Source of the DNA: Cadophora sp. MPI-SDFR-AT-0126
Taxonomy: Eukaryota; Ascomycota; Leotiomycetes; Helotiales; Ploettnerulaceae
Direction of reading: 5' to 3'
Assembly (NCBI GenBank): GCA_020747065.1
Contig: JAGMVK010000014.1
Span: 496,001-560,000 of the forward strand
Length of the DNA: 64,000 nt
The translations under genes and the position numbers were made by a program. A model generated the notes under the pieces. It was not told the DNA's origin and did no database searches. It saw only the letters and a program-made list of their open reading frames with translations. Each line of letters opens with the position of its first letter. Position 1 is the first letter of the stretch. Below, piece after piece: positions 1 through 13,588 of the stretch.

Positions 1-2255
1 TCTGTTTGGCTCGTGGGTGAAGAGATAAAGACGTCAACTGCATCTGGTTTTGCGATTAGTTTACGGTGTGGTTGTTTTTGCTTCTGCGTTGTGTTATCTG
101 GAGCAGGTGGGATTTGAGGTGAGATTTGCATGTGCGAGGAACAATTTGGTGAGTGAAGCCGATGTGGCTTTTATTTTCCAAGATCAGCAAGGCTGCAAGG
201 CAGTGAGCTGCAAGACGTCCTTAGAGTGGCTTTCTACATATTCATCGTTCATGCACGTCTGGCCCATGGCGCTAATCCTTGATTTTGTGCTTGTGAGGCT
301 CGATTTGCGCCCAGGCAGAGCATGAACGACTGACTGCCTGGCCTGGTTATTGACCTCGCCTTGCTCAAGACAATTTCAAATACTGTTTTACTTCATTTGC
401 TCTCATGCATTGATTTCAAAATATCATCAAAAGTTCAACACTCGAGCTCTTCTAAAAATTTACCTCGTTTGGGCTGGCAAAAGGGTTTTGCACTCGCTAT
501 CTAAATACAGTAAGCAGAAGGGAGGGCGAGATCTGGAAGAGGGTCTCGAATTGTGGAAGAAGTGCAGGATGGCACGGTAAGTGTAAACGGAATATATTTA
601 ATGCTCAGTAAAATCTTTGTTATGAGAGGAAATAGAGCCGCTCCTACTGGTATTTCAACGCTCTTCCTTTCACTTCCGAAGGAATGAGAGTCTGCTCATT
701 CCTACTTTAGGTCAGAGCAGCTTACACAAACTCAGTTATTAGTATTTGTTCGAATCTCATTCAATTTCTGCCCTCAATTCATCACTTATTACGTCTCATC
801 AACCAAAAATGTAGAAACTTCTTATCCTGGACTTATGAACCTATATCTGTTATCATCCATTCCATCAACCGCATGCGCTCCAGATCCACATCAATACAAC
901 ATCGCTCTCGTCCCTACTTTGGGACTCGATGTCATGACTGAGCCCAACTCTTTGACAGACGTCAATACCAAGCTCACAACACTCACATCTCCTCCATCAC
1001 CACTAGCATTAAACCCAAATCTCAGCTCCATAGAGCACTCATCACCTTGTCATAGGCGAGGCGAAGCGAGGCCGAACCGGGCTTTCAAAGCATCAAGGAA
1101 TACTAAGTATTTATATACGAACTAACAATACGCATTCCTACGGCTCTTTCGCTTTCGGTGCTCTCAGTAATATTCTGAGCATCATCGGAATTCGAAAATG
1201 GCAGACAACCAGCATCCCCCACACCTCCACCGTTCACCCTTCATCATCATCCTTCACCTCCCCTCCGCCTTCATAGCACAACCAAAACAACATCAACATC
1301 AACATAAAACCACAACACATCCAGCATCTACTTTCCAACCAGAGCAAACCCCATTCCCAATCAAGCCAATCCCACTCATACACCTCCTCCCATACCCCAT
1401 CACCGGAAGCCCCTTACCTTCCCCAGCACTTCCATTCCAACACACACCTCCCTCTCCTCTTCAAATCTCGGTAAGCGCAAGTGAGTAAGCGGAAAGGATG
1501 TCTTCAACTCTTTCTTCGGAGTCGTTTGGAGCTGGGTGTGACTGCGTTTCTGTGTTTGTTTATTTGGTGTTGGACCGGTTCGCTCGCTTGTGAAATGCAG
1601 AGGCTAGTTTGTTCCCTGTTTGCTTGATGGATGGAGGTTTGGTGTAGGGTTTACGTGCGGATTGTATAAAGTGTTCTGTGCTGAGACTTAGAGGGATGGG
1701 GAAGTATCGTTGCTGTGGGGGTAAAGTTGGTTTCTTCTTGGAGGGTATAGGGAGGGAGGGAGTTCGGGGTCTGAGTTTTGAGTTAGTGATTTATGCTCTT
1801 TTTGGGGGGAGGGGGGGGGGGACCGTGAGACTTTGTTTGTATTTTTCACACCATATTGGGAAGCCTTCTTCGATTCGAGAACGGATTTGAAGAGTACTAA
1901 TTACTGCCATGGAGATATCCCCTTGGCTTCACGGAATCCACAATAAGCACCTTGCGTTTTTGAAAAGTTTTTGAATTTTTTGAGTATCTTTTGATGTGCT
2001 GCACTGTATGTACCAGTTGTCCAGAAAGTCAATGTGGTATACCCTAACCCAACCCAGTCCAGTCCAAGTCCGAAACGCCATCCAATCCATTCTTGATCCT
2101 GTGTCACTTGATGCCAATCCCGAGGTTTAGTGTGCCTCGCTTCCTATATACAATTGTTCTCTTTCCCCCGTCGACCTCGATCGCATGCTTGCGCAGGTCC
2201 AATACATCTGCGGCATACCAGAGCCACCAAATCCTAACCATTCGCAGACAGCAGT
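1..2255. other. No supported gene; left-edge intergenic DNA
   Basis: Open frames here are under 100 codons, lack splice-supported extensions and show no family motif. The stretch 1200-1490 is strongly C/A-rich on the plus strand and would translate as a Pro/His/Gln/Ser low-complexity peptide, more like untranslated or spacer DNA than a gene. An 11-base G tract lies at 1811-1821. The first bases could belong to the end of a gene lying outside the window. Confidence 0.5.
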
Positions 2256-3350
2256 CTATACCTTCCCTACCCCCCTCTCCTCATCTCTATAACCCTCCCT
2301 CTCTTCCTCTGCCATAACCAACTCCGCCATCTGCGCCGCCGCCATCTCCTCCTCCCTCATCTCCCTCACCCAAAGCACCCTCGCATACCCCCTAACACAC
2401 ATCGCTCCTACAAGCTGCAGCACCGTCGCAACCACCACTCCAGCCCCTAGCATCAGTTGCCCGAGGTACACTGTCCGCAAGCAGCTTTCGGGCGTGAAGT
2501 CTGACTGGCTGAGGTATTCGCTGTGGGGTGAGCGCATGGGGGCGAGTGCGTAGAGAGGGTTGAAGGAGGAGGTTGAGGTTGAGGGATCGTTTGATAGGGA
2601 GGGGAGCTGGTCGGATGAGGTGGTGAAGGCGGAGGTGGGGTTTAGGGTGTTGGAGGGTGAGCAGATGGAGGAGGAGAAGGATGTTATGGTTAGGAGGAGG
2701 AGGAAGCGGGGGATGGTGGAGAGGATGGTGTCGAGGATTAGGTAGTTGGCGAAGATGGCTACGGAGGGAGCGTGTTGCTATGGGTGGCTTGTTAGCGAGT
2801 ATTCGTCTTCTCTTTGAATTTTAAATATCAGGAAATCTTAGAGCTCCTCTCATGTCTTGTCTTTCTACAATGAGATCTTGCAAATTGGAGGGAAGGGAAC
2901 AAATTGAGTGATGGCATATGGAAGAGAAAGAAAGACGTACCCTCAACGCTCCAATGAACCCAAACACGCTCAGTAAATTCGCAAAATGTAAGTACCACCC
3001 GAAATTACTGGCCAGATGATATGGATCGTCTGGTAACTGGTAGAAGAATAGTGCGGAGAGGACATTGCTGGTTAAGGTTGCGAGGGCGACTATTAGTGTT
3101 ATTGTTCTGTTTGCGTTGTGGTTAGCTTTTGTTGTATCTTGTGATATGTGAGCACGAGGAGAGATTGAATGTGGAATAAACGCTTTCTTGTGGAAAAACC
3201 AGGGAGGTTCGTTTCGTTCTGGGAGATTGTCTTGTTTGGATGTTTGTTTGGAGAATGAGGCATGCAGTGGCTTTGTTGTGAAGAGAAGGAGATAAATACA
3301 TACCTCGTGCCAGAGTACGGCACCATCTTGAGATACATCTTCAACTCCAA
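2256..3350 (-). CDS. Four-helix integral membrane protein, unknown function
   Basis: Three exons on the minus strand (3350-3304, 3106-2941, 2777-2256) join in frame to 244 residues. The donors are GTATGT and GTACGT; the acceptors end CAG and TAG. The start was chosen because this Met reads directly into the first hydrophobic segment after splicing. Four membrane segments are visible: near residues 17-38 (begins TITLIVALATL), 50-70 (FGWYLHFANLLSVFGFIGALR region), 75-100 (VAIFANYLILDTIL) and around 165-190 (GQLMLGAGVVVATVLQLVGA). A Ser/Thr-rich loop of about 50 residues lies between helices 3 and 4, and the tail is charged (Glu/Met/Arg). The gene resembles uncharacterised four-pass fungal membrane proteins; I recognise no catalytic motif. 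The two introns (197 and 163 bases) are longer than most in the window. Confidence 0.72.
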
Positions 3351-6300
3351 ACAAGCCTTTCAGCCCTCCTCCAACCTTTGGAAATGTGTGTTCTCGAAAG
3401 CTGCTTCAAGTCCAAGGAAGTAAGGTAACAGGCAGTCCCTCGTCTCGTCTCGTCGTGTAAGATTCAAGCAGTAAGACAACGTCACTTGGCGGTTACGTCG
3501 TGCTGTGTGTGAGGTTTGTATCGCACTCTCCTTATCGGGATGGTTATCGAGCCGAGAGTTCCGGAGACTCGAAAAAACAACAACGACACGAAAACGAGGA
3601 CGGGAACCCGATTATCAAAACCTGGGTCTGTCTCAAATGCAAAGACGTGTGATGAGTGAGGGCCTAACGAACGTGAAGGAGAGGGCAGGTGTATATAGTT
3701 TCGCGGAGTTAAGAGCGGAAGTCGAAGTGGTGGAATGATGGATTAGATATGGATGTTGATTTGATTTCTAAGTGTTGACCAGGCACATGATGACGTGCCC
3801 GAGACCCGTGCTTTGCGGTACGGCAGTCAGACGCGGGGCTAGAGCTGCAATCCTAGCATATTTTCGCACTCCGAGAATGCCGGGCGAGTGAGGCTACCAA
3901 TTTTTAAGTCTATTTTTCATGGCTCCATTTTCTACTTTAGGATTTGAAGCTCTCAAGGCGAACGAATCGGATGGGCTTCGGTATCTAGGATGAGATAATT
4001 GAATGGGTGTTGCGGACGAGGCTGTAGATATTTGGTATGAGATTGAGAGTGGTGTTGGTGAGGTGTGACGATTACAGCATTTAACGTGGATGGTTGTGAC
4101 TGGGGGGTAGGTCGGGAGGAGAGATGGTGAGAAGACAAGACTTGAGGATGCATGCAGGTAGCCGAAGTGCCGTCTGAGGCTGACTGAGATGTGAGTTTTC
4201 AAAGCGAAGAAAATGACTGGTGCTTTATGGGGTGGGGAAAGGACGGGAGCGGCTAAGATGTCGATCTGGAAGTCTGGATCTGGAACTGGAATGCTGTATC
4301 GATGGAAGGTATGACTATGAGGCTGACGGAGGCTTGGACGATGAGATGAAAATGGACGATGCTTGTGAAGTCCGTGATCGATGACGGTATTTATTGACTC
4401 GCTGCCCGGAGTTTCCATGAGGTCTCGGAAGAAGGAAACCAAAGGGATCACATTAGGTCGATATATGTGGAGGAGGATTGAGTGCCGTAGGTCTCGTTTA
4501 AGGGAGCTTTGGATTATGGAACAGAAAGGGTGAGTAAGTAAAATTTGAGTCAAGCTTGGCGTGATCAGCCTTGTGCTGGCATGAGAAGAAAATTCACAAG
4601 ACATTAGATTTTCTATTACTGTTAGGGTGCGCCTCTTCCGAGAGAAGATGTTGAAGCGAAAAGTAGCTCAAAGCTTCAAGGGCGTGTTGTATCTGCCGGA
4701 CCTGAAATCGGACCTATCCTGGTCGGATCGTGTACGTCGATTTAGTCTCCCACTGTATTGAAAATCTGGGTCAGGGCAAGATTCGGAAGTTGAGCCTTCG
4801 ATGTCTGTACATTTAAAATACTTCCATGACGATTCGACCAGACTTCGTTGGAAAAATAAGTCCGTTCAAGATAGCAGTTCCCCAGTCCCCTTCAGACGCA
4901 AGAGGTCGTAACTCCTGCACATCGAAAGTTTCTTAGCATTCCATCCCAAAAAAATAAAAAAATAATAAGGCCTCGGCAGCAGAGAAGCCATGGTTATTTA
5001 TGCTTAGCACGTCCTCAGACATCGTTTCAATATCAGAAATCGGATGAAGTGGTATGGCGATCACAACAAACACATCTTGTTTCTCATTGGCAAACCCTAA
5101 GTGCTTTCGAATGCCATCATTGACTTTCTCGTTCCGTCAAACAGGGGCACCTTCACCCAGGTCTCAAGACGAGCCGTGACTTTAGAGTCGCGGTGCGTGC
5201 AAGTCGCTAGAAAGTCGGAGACCGTTCAGAGATCTAGGCTTTTGCTTGTGCTTGGGAAGTCCTTGCCATTGGTTCTGGCGAACGGGAAGGCGAAACATAT
5301 CTTAACATTCTCATGCCCTAATTCCGACGATGAGGATGAGGATGGGGGAACACTTTTGAGAGCTGAGAATGGAAGAAACACCGACAGCCAAGGCTGTGAA
5401 AGGAAGCGGTTGTGGCGCCCGTCAACGGCCAATAGGTCCTGTCTAGCAACGGTGAGCCTGTCTTTGGTCGATATGCAATGTTCAAGGGTTGTAATGCTGG
5501 CAAGCTGCCCGTTTCCCCAGATTGTTTTTGGGTGTTCCTGTCAATGGTCTGGTCGACTTTTTTGAGAAATTGTCTCCGCGCAATATGATTCAAACCACAT
5601 GTATTAATTTATTAATTTTGCTTGGTGGATCGTTGCTCAACGAAGGCCGTGGTATCAAGCCAGGGCCAGGGCCAGGAACACCGGCAGCCCAGCCCTTCAA
5701 GGTTCGCGTGGCCTATGCGGGGTAGCTTCCGGTGGGTACTGTGCGATGCATTTATTATTATTTCTCCAACAGCCTCCTGGCTTTGACCAGACTCGGAAAT
5801 AACGGATTGGACTTGTATGTGCTGGCTGGGTTTCACTTACTTATTCGAGTCCAAGTCAATCGGGTAGGCACATATTTGATTGGAAATTTCAGACGAAAAC
5901 TCCGCCTGTCTGACGAGGGGGGTGATGTTGAGAGCCAAATCAATCACGGGTGCTTGCTCAACCGCGAAACGGTTTCGTCTCAGACGGCAATTCGGCTCCT
6001 GGGAATTAAGGATCGAAAAGGGGGTTGGCCGAACTAGGGGCTGCAATCCGATCTGATAGATGATAGAATCTGTCTGGAGTACGGTACCTTTCGTATGATT
6101 GACCTGACCCTGACTGACACTGCCGACCCGACGATTAAATATAGAATCGAACGATGACAGAAGGACTTTAGAGGGGCGGAAGGAAGGTCAGGCCCCAGGG
6201 CTGAAAGGTTGTATCTGTATCTGGTAATGTCGTGTGGTATGGTATTGTAAGCATCATGTCGGGTCAGATTGGAGGGAAGGTTCAGTCTCGTCTGACTTTA

Positions 6301-7684
6301 CTCAGCGCTGCTGCGGCCCTGTGGTGTTGAATGAGCGAGTTAGGAAGTTGTAAAGTAGCAAAACAAAGGCAAAGTAAAGTTAAATGGGTTGGGGCCAGAT
6401 GTACGAGTAGGGCCAGAGATACAACTCTCGTCCCGAAGCCCCCAGCCCTTGGACATCGACATCCTTCGAGGTGTTGACGGTGGAGGGCTGGCTGGCTGGC
6501 GGTTATTCTCGTCACAAAGGACCGTGGCAGTACTGGCTTTTGATTCTAGATCGAGTCCTGGGGAAGAGAAGATTCGTATTGGCCAGCTCGCACAAAGACT
6601 CGTGTTGATTCTGGCCGGCGGATAAAGTCTCGAGCCATAGTGGGAATGCAGCAAGAAGACTATGACCTGTCTGGGAAGACTCTGCCTTCGCCTTCCTTTG
6701 TGGAGGATCAACATGTAGGTACAAGTGTAGGCCGATTAATATTTTCTCGAACCCCCCCTTTGACTGGACGGATGATTATTCTCGACAAGCAAAGGTCAAG
6801 AGCTAGGATGGAACTAGGTACTCTACTATCCTTTGCTTGTACGAGTAGACTTCAAGGTAACGGTAACGAGAGGTAAATGCTCTGGCAGAATTGCAGCAAT
6901 TGAGTTCGGAATTTGTGGCTCACAGGGGCTTCTTGACTCATAATAATCTTTTGAAAATGTAATTGTGATTATTGCTGTAATCTTGAAATATTGATTCTCC
7001 AGTGCTCTTGTTCAAATCGAGCCTGCACTTTTACCATGATGTGTCGACTGGCAGAAATGTGAGCCAAGCCAGGAAAGTGCTATGGTACTGTACTGCTACT
7101 GCCGGCCCACCTCGGACTGGAAGCCGCTAGGCCAACCAGAGCATCAGGGCCGCCGCCCTCACTCTAATATTCACGTCTCCGTGCTGAGTTGAATACCGCA
7201 CTGCTGCTTCGTCCCAGTCCTGGCCTGAGAACAAAGCACAACACCACACTGCACCGACGGCTCCTCTTCACTACCTCTCACCCCGACTGATAACTTTTCT
7301 CCCTGCCGGTCGTGTAGATACTCACCTATTTCCCCGTCGCACATTGCTCATTGCTGCGAGTCCGCCAGCAAGCAGCCCCAATTCCAGAAGTCTGTTCGTT
7401 CGAGAGGGAAGGGGGTCGCCATTCAAAGACATCAACCACATACACGCTCAAGTCTCTCATTCGGTCCCCAAGTACAAGACTGCCAACAACAACAGAGGAA
7501 GACAAGCCATTCACTCGTTTTAAGCAAGACGGACGGATTCCCCTCGCCCTGGAGCGGTGGTGCTAGCATTGGGTTGATTGTGCCTCTTCGTCTGACAACA
7601 CCATCCACCTCCACATCCCCATCCACCTCTTCTAGATCAGAGCGAAACTATAATCACAGCACGACTCCCCGCAGTCGTGAGTGA
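3351..7684. other. Long intergenic region, no supported gene
   Basis: About 4.3 kb separates the divergently transcribed membrane protein gene and the Cid1-type polymerase gene. The longest frames (a 236-codon frame at 3894-4604 minus and a 154-codon frame at 5101-5565 plus) have no recognisable motif, no membrane or domain pattern and no splice-supported partner. The last few hundred bases before 7685 are rich in C/T and C/A, as expected for a fungal promoter and 5' leader. Confidence 0.5.
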
Positions 7685-10600
7685 ATGGAGGGCCAGTCTT
7701 CTTCTGGTGATTCTCAGTATCAATATCAGGCTACTCAGTGGTCGCGTCTCGTTCGGCGCAACACTCTTGCTGCTGCTGTTCCCAATTCCTCTCCACCGCC
7801 GCCGAGTATTGCTGTAACCTCTCAGCTCCCACCACAACTGGATCTGATCCCTATCCTTCTTCCGCAACAATCCTCATACCACCAAGCTCAACTTGCTCAA
7901 TACAATCGACTCATCACCGCTGGGAGAACATCGCGTCTTCAATCTTCGCCACTTCCTCCTTTGCTCTCTCCACAACACATTCAGGCTGTGCCTGGACAGC
8001 GATCCAGCTCAGGTGGCATCACCACGGCAAGAACAAACAATTCAAGCGGGCGGGGTGGTCATGGGAATAAGGAGGCACGGAAATCCAGCAAAGGAGAGCG
8101 CGCGCTCATAACAGAGAAGGACAAAGCAGCCAAGATGCCGGGCAAAAAGGCGGAGTTGAATCAACTTCCAATACGACCTCACGCGCAGCACAACAACACC
8201 AACTTCTCGCAGCAGTCAAGTTCTGTACCCTCAACCCCCCACCAGCATGCCAGAAAATTTTCATACGAGTCTCGAGAACCGTCACCCAACGCGACGAACA
8301 ATCATTCACCGCGCTCTGCATATTCGGAATCAAACATTCCCCTTCCACCAAAACCCCACCCGACGTTAAAAGGGGGATGTAAGTATGAGACGGCTATGGC
8401 GAACACCAGACGGCGGGTACCTTACAGCGTAGGAGACAAGAAATTGGAAAAACTGGATCAGTCCAAGATCAAGAGCAAGCTGACGGAAGCTGAGGGCGCC
8501 AAACTTTCAGCTGATATGCAGATGAAGTACGAAGGATTATTACCGACTTCGCAGAGCGACAAAAATCGGGAAACACTGGTGCGGAAACTGGAAGACTTGT
8601 TCAATGGGCAGTGGCCAGGGCATGATATAAGGGTGCATGTATTTGGCTCTTCTGGTAACATGCTTGCCACAGATGACTCCGACGGTTAGTGGACGGTCTT
8701 TTGGGAGGGTTGTCAGGACTAATCAAGATGTAGTGGATATTTGTATCACGACAGAGTGGAAAGAGATGGAGGGGGTGTGTATGGTTGCCGAACTACTAGC
8801 CAAGAGTGAGTAGAACCGATCTGTTTCCAGGTGATAACTAACCACGATCAGGTGGGATGGAGAAGGTCATATGTGTGCCAAATGCCAAGGTGCCAATCGT
8901 CAAGATATGGGATCCAGAACTATCTCTTGCGTGCGACATGAACGTAAACAATCCTTTGGCGTTGGAAAACACGCGGATGATTAGGACATATTTGCAAATT
9001 GACCCTCGAGTTCGACCGCTGGCCATGATCATTAAGTACTGGACGAAGAAGAGAATACTTAATGATGCGGGTAAGCGCATTTCCCCACACCTTGTAGTTA
9101 CTTGTCTAACATGCCTTAGCTTTCGGCTGTACGCTGAGCTCGTACACTTGGATATGCATGATCATCTTCTTCCTTCAGACTCGAGACCCTCCCATACTCC
9201 CAGCGCTACATCAGCGGCCCCATAATAAGCTTCCTCCTAAAAATGGCGTGGAGAGCGCTTTCGCAGATGACCTCGACGCGCTGGCAGGATTTGGAAGTAA
9301 CAACAAAGAAACTCTTGGGGAACTCCTATTTCAATTCTTCCGGTTTTATGGTCATGCTTTTGACCTGGACAACGGAGTTGTTTCCGTGCGGCACGGCAGA
9401 CAATTAACGAAAGCCGAAAAGAAATGGAATACAGGGTTCGGCAATCGACTATGCGTTGAGGAGCCCTTCAACATAGGCCGCAATTTGGGGAATACGGCTG
9501 ATGACATATCGTTTCGTGGGGTTCATATAGAGCTGAGGAGAGCATTTGACCTTATTTCCGAGGGCAAGCTAGAAGAATGTTGTGAGCAGTATGTGTTTCC
9601 TCCCGAGGAAAAGCAAACCAATACCTTTCAGCGGCCGACTCAAAAACCAAAACCAATTCTGCGGAGCAGTTCGCAGTCAAGTCGCGGTGGTGGAAGAGGT
9701 GGTGGCCACCGAGGAGGGCGGCATAACTCGCATAATCGGAATGGGAATAGCAACCGGCGAGCGTCAAGTGGAGCATTTGACCACAACCTTGGGTACATAC
9801 CAGGCCTCCCAGCAAATCTGTCACAACAGGAAGCGTGGCTTCAGCGTCAAGCTCAGACCCAGCTACATAACGATCTGTTCGCCACATACTCGGTCCTTCA
9901 AGCACAAGAAAATAGCCTTCGTCTTCAACTGTACGCGCAAGGTCTGCAGAACCAAGCGTATGTTCAGTCGCATGGACAAGGACAAGTTAATGGTGCTCCG
10001 GGTAAACAACATGCTACGGATCGAAATCGAACAAGCTCATTTGATCAGCCGCCGCTGACCGCTCCGATACGCCCCGATATGTACTTTTACCCTCTCCAAT
10101 ACCCAGCAACTCCAGGTATGTATGGGTACCAGACTCCAACCACCAATCCTTCCTCCCCGTCTCTGAGTTCGGCCGTACCAGAGATGAGAAGAAGTATGCA
10201 CCGATCAACAGTGACCAACGGTGCAAGCCAGGGTGGGCAGTCGAACAGTGCATTAAGATCGCAATCCCAGCCAGCATCTCGTTCTGGACCGGTACCGCTT
10301 TCTATGAATGGGAACGGAATGCCTCATCCTGGTCTTGGTATCTACCAACAGATGCGTCCGATTAATGGAAATATTATTCCAAGTTTCATCCCTGATGAGA
10401 ACTCTGAATCTGCTATGGAGTCTAGTTATGGCTCGCTTCCAACCTCTGATGATCCGACTCCGAAGGAGTATGTTGGTTACTACGTCAATGATCCTACGCA
10501 ATTCTGGAGACGACAGGCAAACACACCCATGCCGGTTCCTGCCTTCGGTGACCTCGGTCAATCCCGAGCGGGTCCACGTCGATTGTCAGCGGAACAGTTA

Positions 10601-11545
10601 CCTCAGTCCATCCTGGATAGATTAAAAAGGCCGTCGAGATCTCCGTCACCCTTGGGACACGATCGATCCTTTTCGACAGGTGCTCCTCTACCATCATTTC
10701 CATCACAGAATGGTGTTTCCAACACGAATCTCAGAGCCTTGAACAACCAAACGCCTATTGTTGTCAATGGCTCAAATCCAGTGCCGTTGTCGATCCCAAA
10801 TTGGCAAGCCTCTATTAGCGACGGCTCTATCTCTGAGGACAGAAGTAGCGATATCTTCGTCGGTTCTTTAGACTCGGTATCCCAAGCGTCTAGAGCTGGA
10901 AGTGACGGATTTGGCGAACAGGATCTATCTGGGCAAGTTACACCTCGAGATACTCGACCAGAAATCCGGACTGAGCCTCCGATGGTTGTAAACGGCTCTA
11001 CACCGCTGAAGAGTGATACTGGCAGTGCATCTTCTAGTATGGCATCCTCGAACGAACACGTGCCGCAGCCGATCAATCCAACCGCTACTTTGCTACCCAT
11101 AGAAACAAACGGTCAGCTTCGGCTCTCACCAAGTTCTCGCAATAAGTTCGCTCGCCAAAATGGCGGGGTATCCCCCCTTGACATTGGTCTCGGCCAGGAC
11201 TACAATCGAGATGACTTGGCTCATTTATCTCCTGTCTATGAAACCAGGACGCCATCGCCAACAGCAAATCGCAAATTCGAGCCCGTTGAGAAAAAGCCGA
11301 ATGGTGTACCTCCAAAGCCCATCCAAAAGACTGGATCATCGAACAGCGTCCTGCCAATTCAAGCTCCGGCGGTGTCAAAGTTGAATGGACACACTCGAGC
11401 TTCGAAGAGCGAAGGTGCCCCTGGTAGTTGGCAGAAAATACAGAAGTCGAAGAAAAAGACTGCAAGTTCAGACATGAAAAGTGTTGAGGGACAGCCTCAG
11501 CCCGAGAAGCTGCCAGTACATGTCAACGAGCGCAAGGGAGGGTAG
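7685..11545 (+). CDS. Cid1-family non-canonical poly(A)/poly(U) polymerase (nucleotidyltransferase)
   Basis: Four exons (7685-8684, 8734-8805, 8852-9070, 9120-11545) give 1238 residues. Splicing at 8684/8734 creates the catalytic signature: a G-S-S helix-turn followed by SDVDIC, the paired Asp of the DNA polymerase beta-like nucleotidyltransferase fold (about residues 324-340). Exon 4 opens with the central palm/fingers motif CTLSSYTWICMI, then a PAP/25A-associated domain (about 490-580; LGELLFQFFRFYGH and CVEEPFNIGRNLGNTADD, where the family binds the nucleotide base). The family adds non-templated A or U/C to RNA 3' ends; A. nidulans CutA/CutB are plausible relatives, but I cannot tell poly(A) from poly(U) activity. 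The core is flanked by about 320 Ser/Pro/Gln-rich residues and about 650 low-complexity residues, including a short RGGGRGGGHRGG stretch suited to RNA binding. Confidence 0.88.
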
Positions 11546-13588
11546 AAGAACAAGTTACCTCCGCATGTGCCCAGTGCCGACTCCAGGATACTAGTCGATA
11601 TCCGGCAAAGTCGTGTCGGCTCCGGATGGAAAGGTGATCGGACTGTCCGGGCTCCGTTCATTTCGTGGATCTTGAACTTGGCTTGAAAGCTCCAACTATT
11701 CGGAATACGGCGGTTCTCGCTCTGTTTGTTTCGACGCGATGCTACAATGGTTTTTAGATTGATGAAGGTAGAGTTGCCTTGCCACCGACGTCTCGTAGCT
11801 ACTTTGAGCCGTCTACGGTTACGGGGTTGCATTCATCTGCTTTGGCTCAAAGGTTTTCTCGTCAACTGGAAGAAAAGTGACATAGCCTCACAGCCTCCGA
11901 AAGTGCTTGGAACATATCATTTGTTTGTGCTTTTACTTTGATGCATTTGCAAGCGCTCCAGGATGGGTCTCCGTTTTCAATTTCTTTCCTCGTGTGTTTT
12001 ATATGTTGCGTTTTGCCATGGTCAGGGCTCTTTGGGTTTGGCTTGGCTGGTCTCTTGATATACATTGCATGCGCCGGGGGTTCATTTTGGGTTGGCATAT
12101 CTGCGCTGAATTTCCCCTTCCTGGTGTTTACTTTGTTTTTGTTGTTACCCATGGGATATGACTGGGTGGGCTTTGAGCGATCATATAAGCCCCTTGATCA
12201 CTGTTGTGATGCTACGAGATGTGACGACGACGAAGAAGACAAAAAAGATGGTGCGGTACGGTGTCAAGAATATTGATCGTGCGGACGATGTCATTGTATG
12301 TTTTTATAGATCACTGCTGGGGTGGGGTCGGCTTCGGGAAGATTAAAAGGCTTTTCGTTTGCTCATCACCATACCGTTGGATGATGGGCACCAGAGCAAT
12401 GAGAGAGAAGGGAAGGGCGGAAGCAAGATGATACAGATAGATACCTTGACGGCTTGGATGGCCTGTCTGATATAGCAGTGGATGAGAGATAAAAAAAAAA
12501 GAAAATATTAAAAATTCATGGCTGGTGTCAGGCCAGAGCTGATGTGATGGTTCTGAGTGAGGATTGGATGGTAGATTGCCGTATCGGTTTGAAAGAACTG
12601 TCTAGGGTAGTGTGATCGTACCGACCTAATCTCGGTCAGCTGCCAAATGAGTCTTATTTCCAACTGAACAGAAATGTAGCTGGTTGGGCAGCCCACGACA
12701 CTAGAAAAGGATGATTCGTTGGTGCATGAATGATTTTCACGATCTCCTGTGTTCGTATGTGTCCATCGAGCCTTGACGTTTCCCATCGTCAAAGTTGGGA
12801 ATCAGACGTGAGCTGCCAGGATCGTCGTCAATTGTCCCGGGGCAAGACTGACGTTAACCACGCAAGATTTTGGACGAGGTAGATTGAGTATTGTTACCGC
12901 AGAGGATTGTAGAAGAATAGAGGAGTTGTTGGACCAATGGACATTACTACTATCGAATATCTGCGTATCTGACCAGAAGAGAGAGGTTGATATAAGAACA
13001 GGACATAGATTTGCGAGGAAGTGTTTCGTAGCCAAGAAATCGATAGTGACGTCTTTTGTCGGTCGTGTTGCTCCAGGTTTAAGCCACACTGCACCACACC
13101 GCCGTGGTTGTTGCGTTGCTTGTGGTTGTCCTGGATAGTCAGCTTCCCGTCCATTGCACATCTCCAACCTCGTCAATGTCTGAACTTCGCACGGCCTTCG
13201 GTATCCTCACAGCCAGGATTTGAGGTCATCTCGACTTCTGTAACCAGGACCAATGAAGCTGTTCTTGGTAGCTCTTCGGTCTTTATGAACGCGCCATAGT
13301 GAGGTCTTATGACAGTGAACGTGGCCCTCGGAATGAAGGGCTGATATTTCCCAATTCGACTCGCTAGTAAAGTAAACAAACCACACGTGATTATGGACCC
13401 TGAAACGAAGGAGGGCCCACTTTGCCAGCCTCGCCATTTCGCGACACCTCCTATGTTTCAAGCCTCGACGGCCTGAGCTCTTTAACCAGAACTCCAAACG
13501 TAAGTTGATATCTCTCTTCTTTCCTTACTTCTTGTCTCCAACAACCATCCTTTCTCACATCTCCCTGGCTGAATAAGAGTATCCAAAA
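11546..13588. other. Intergenic; probable 3' UTR of the polymerase and upstream region of the AhpC-like gene
   Basis: There is no supported gene. The first several hundred bases contain overlapping hydrophobic frames (for example 11938-12276) that are T-rich and do not continue through splicing, so I read them as untranslated DNA. An A-rich tract lies at 12491-12510. The stretch 13400-13588 is pyrimidine-rich just before the next start codon. Confidence 0.45.

Noticed and set aside
1198..1488. 96-codon Pro/His/Gln-rich frame
   Set aside because: Explained by C/A-rich low-complexity DNA.
3894..4604. 236-codon open frame on the minus strand
   Set aside because: Ser/His/Pro/Thr-rich with no hydrophobic core, motif or splice partner; typical of a chance frame in DNA with few stops on one strand.
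5101..5565. 154-codon open frame on the plus strand
   Set aside because: No motif, overlapping open frames on both strands, no start or splice context.
11938..12276. 112-codon hydrophobic frame resembling a small membrane protein
   Set aside because: Lies directly after the polymerase stop in T-rich DNA; hydrophobicity follows from base composition, and an overlapping frame is equally hydrophobic. Probably 3' UTR.
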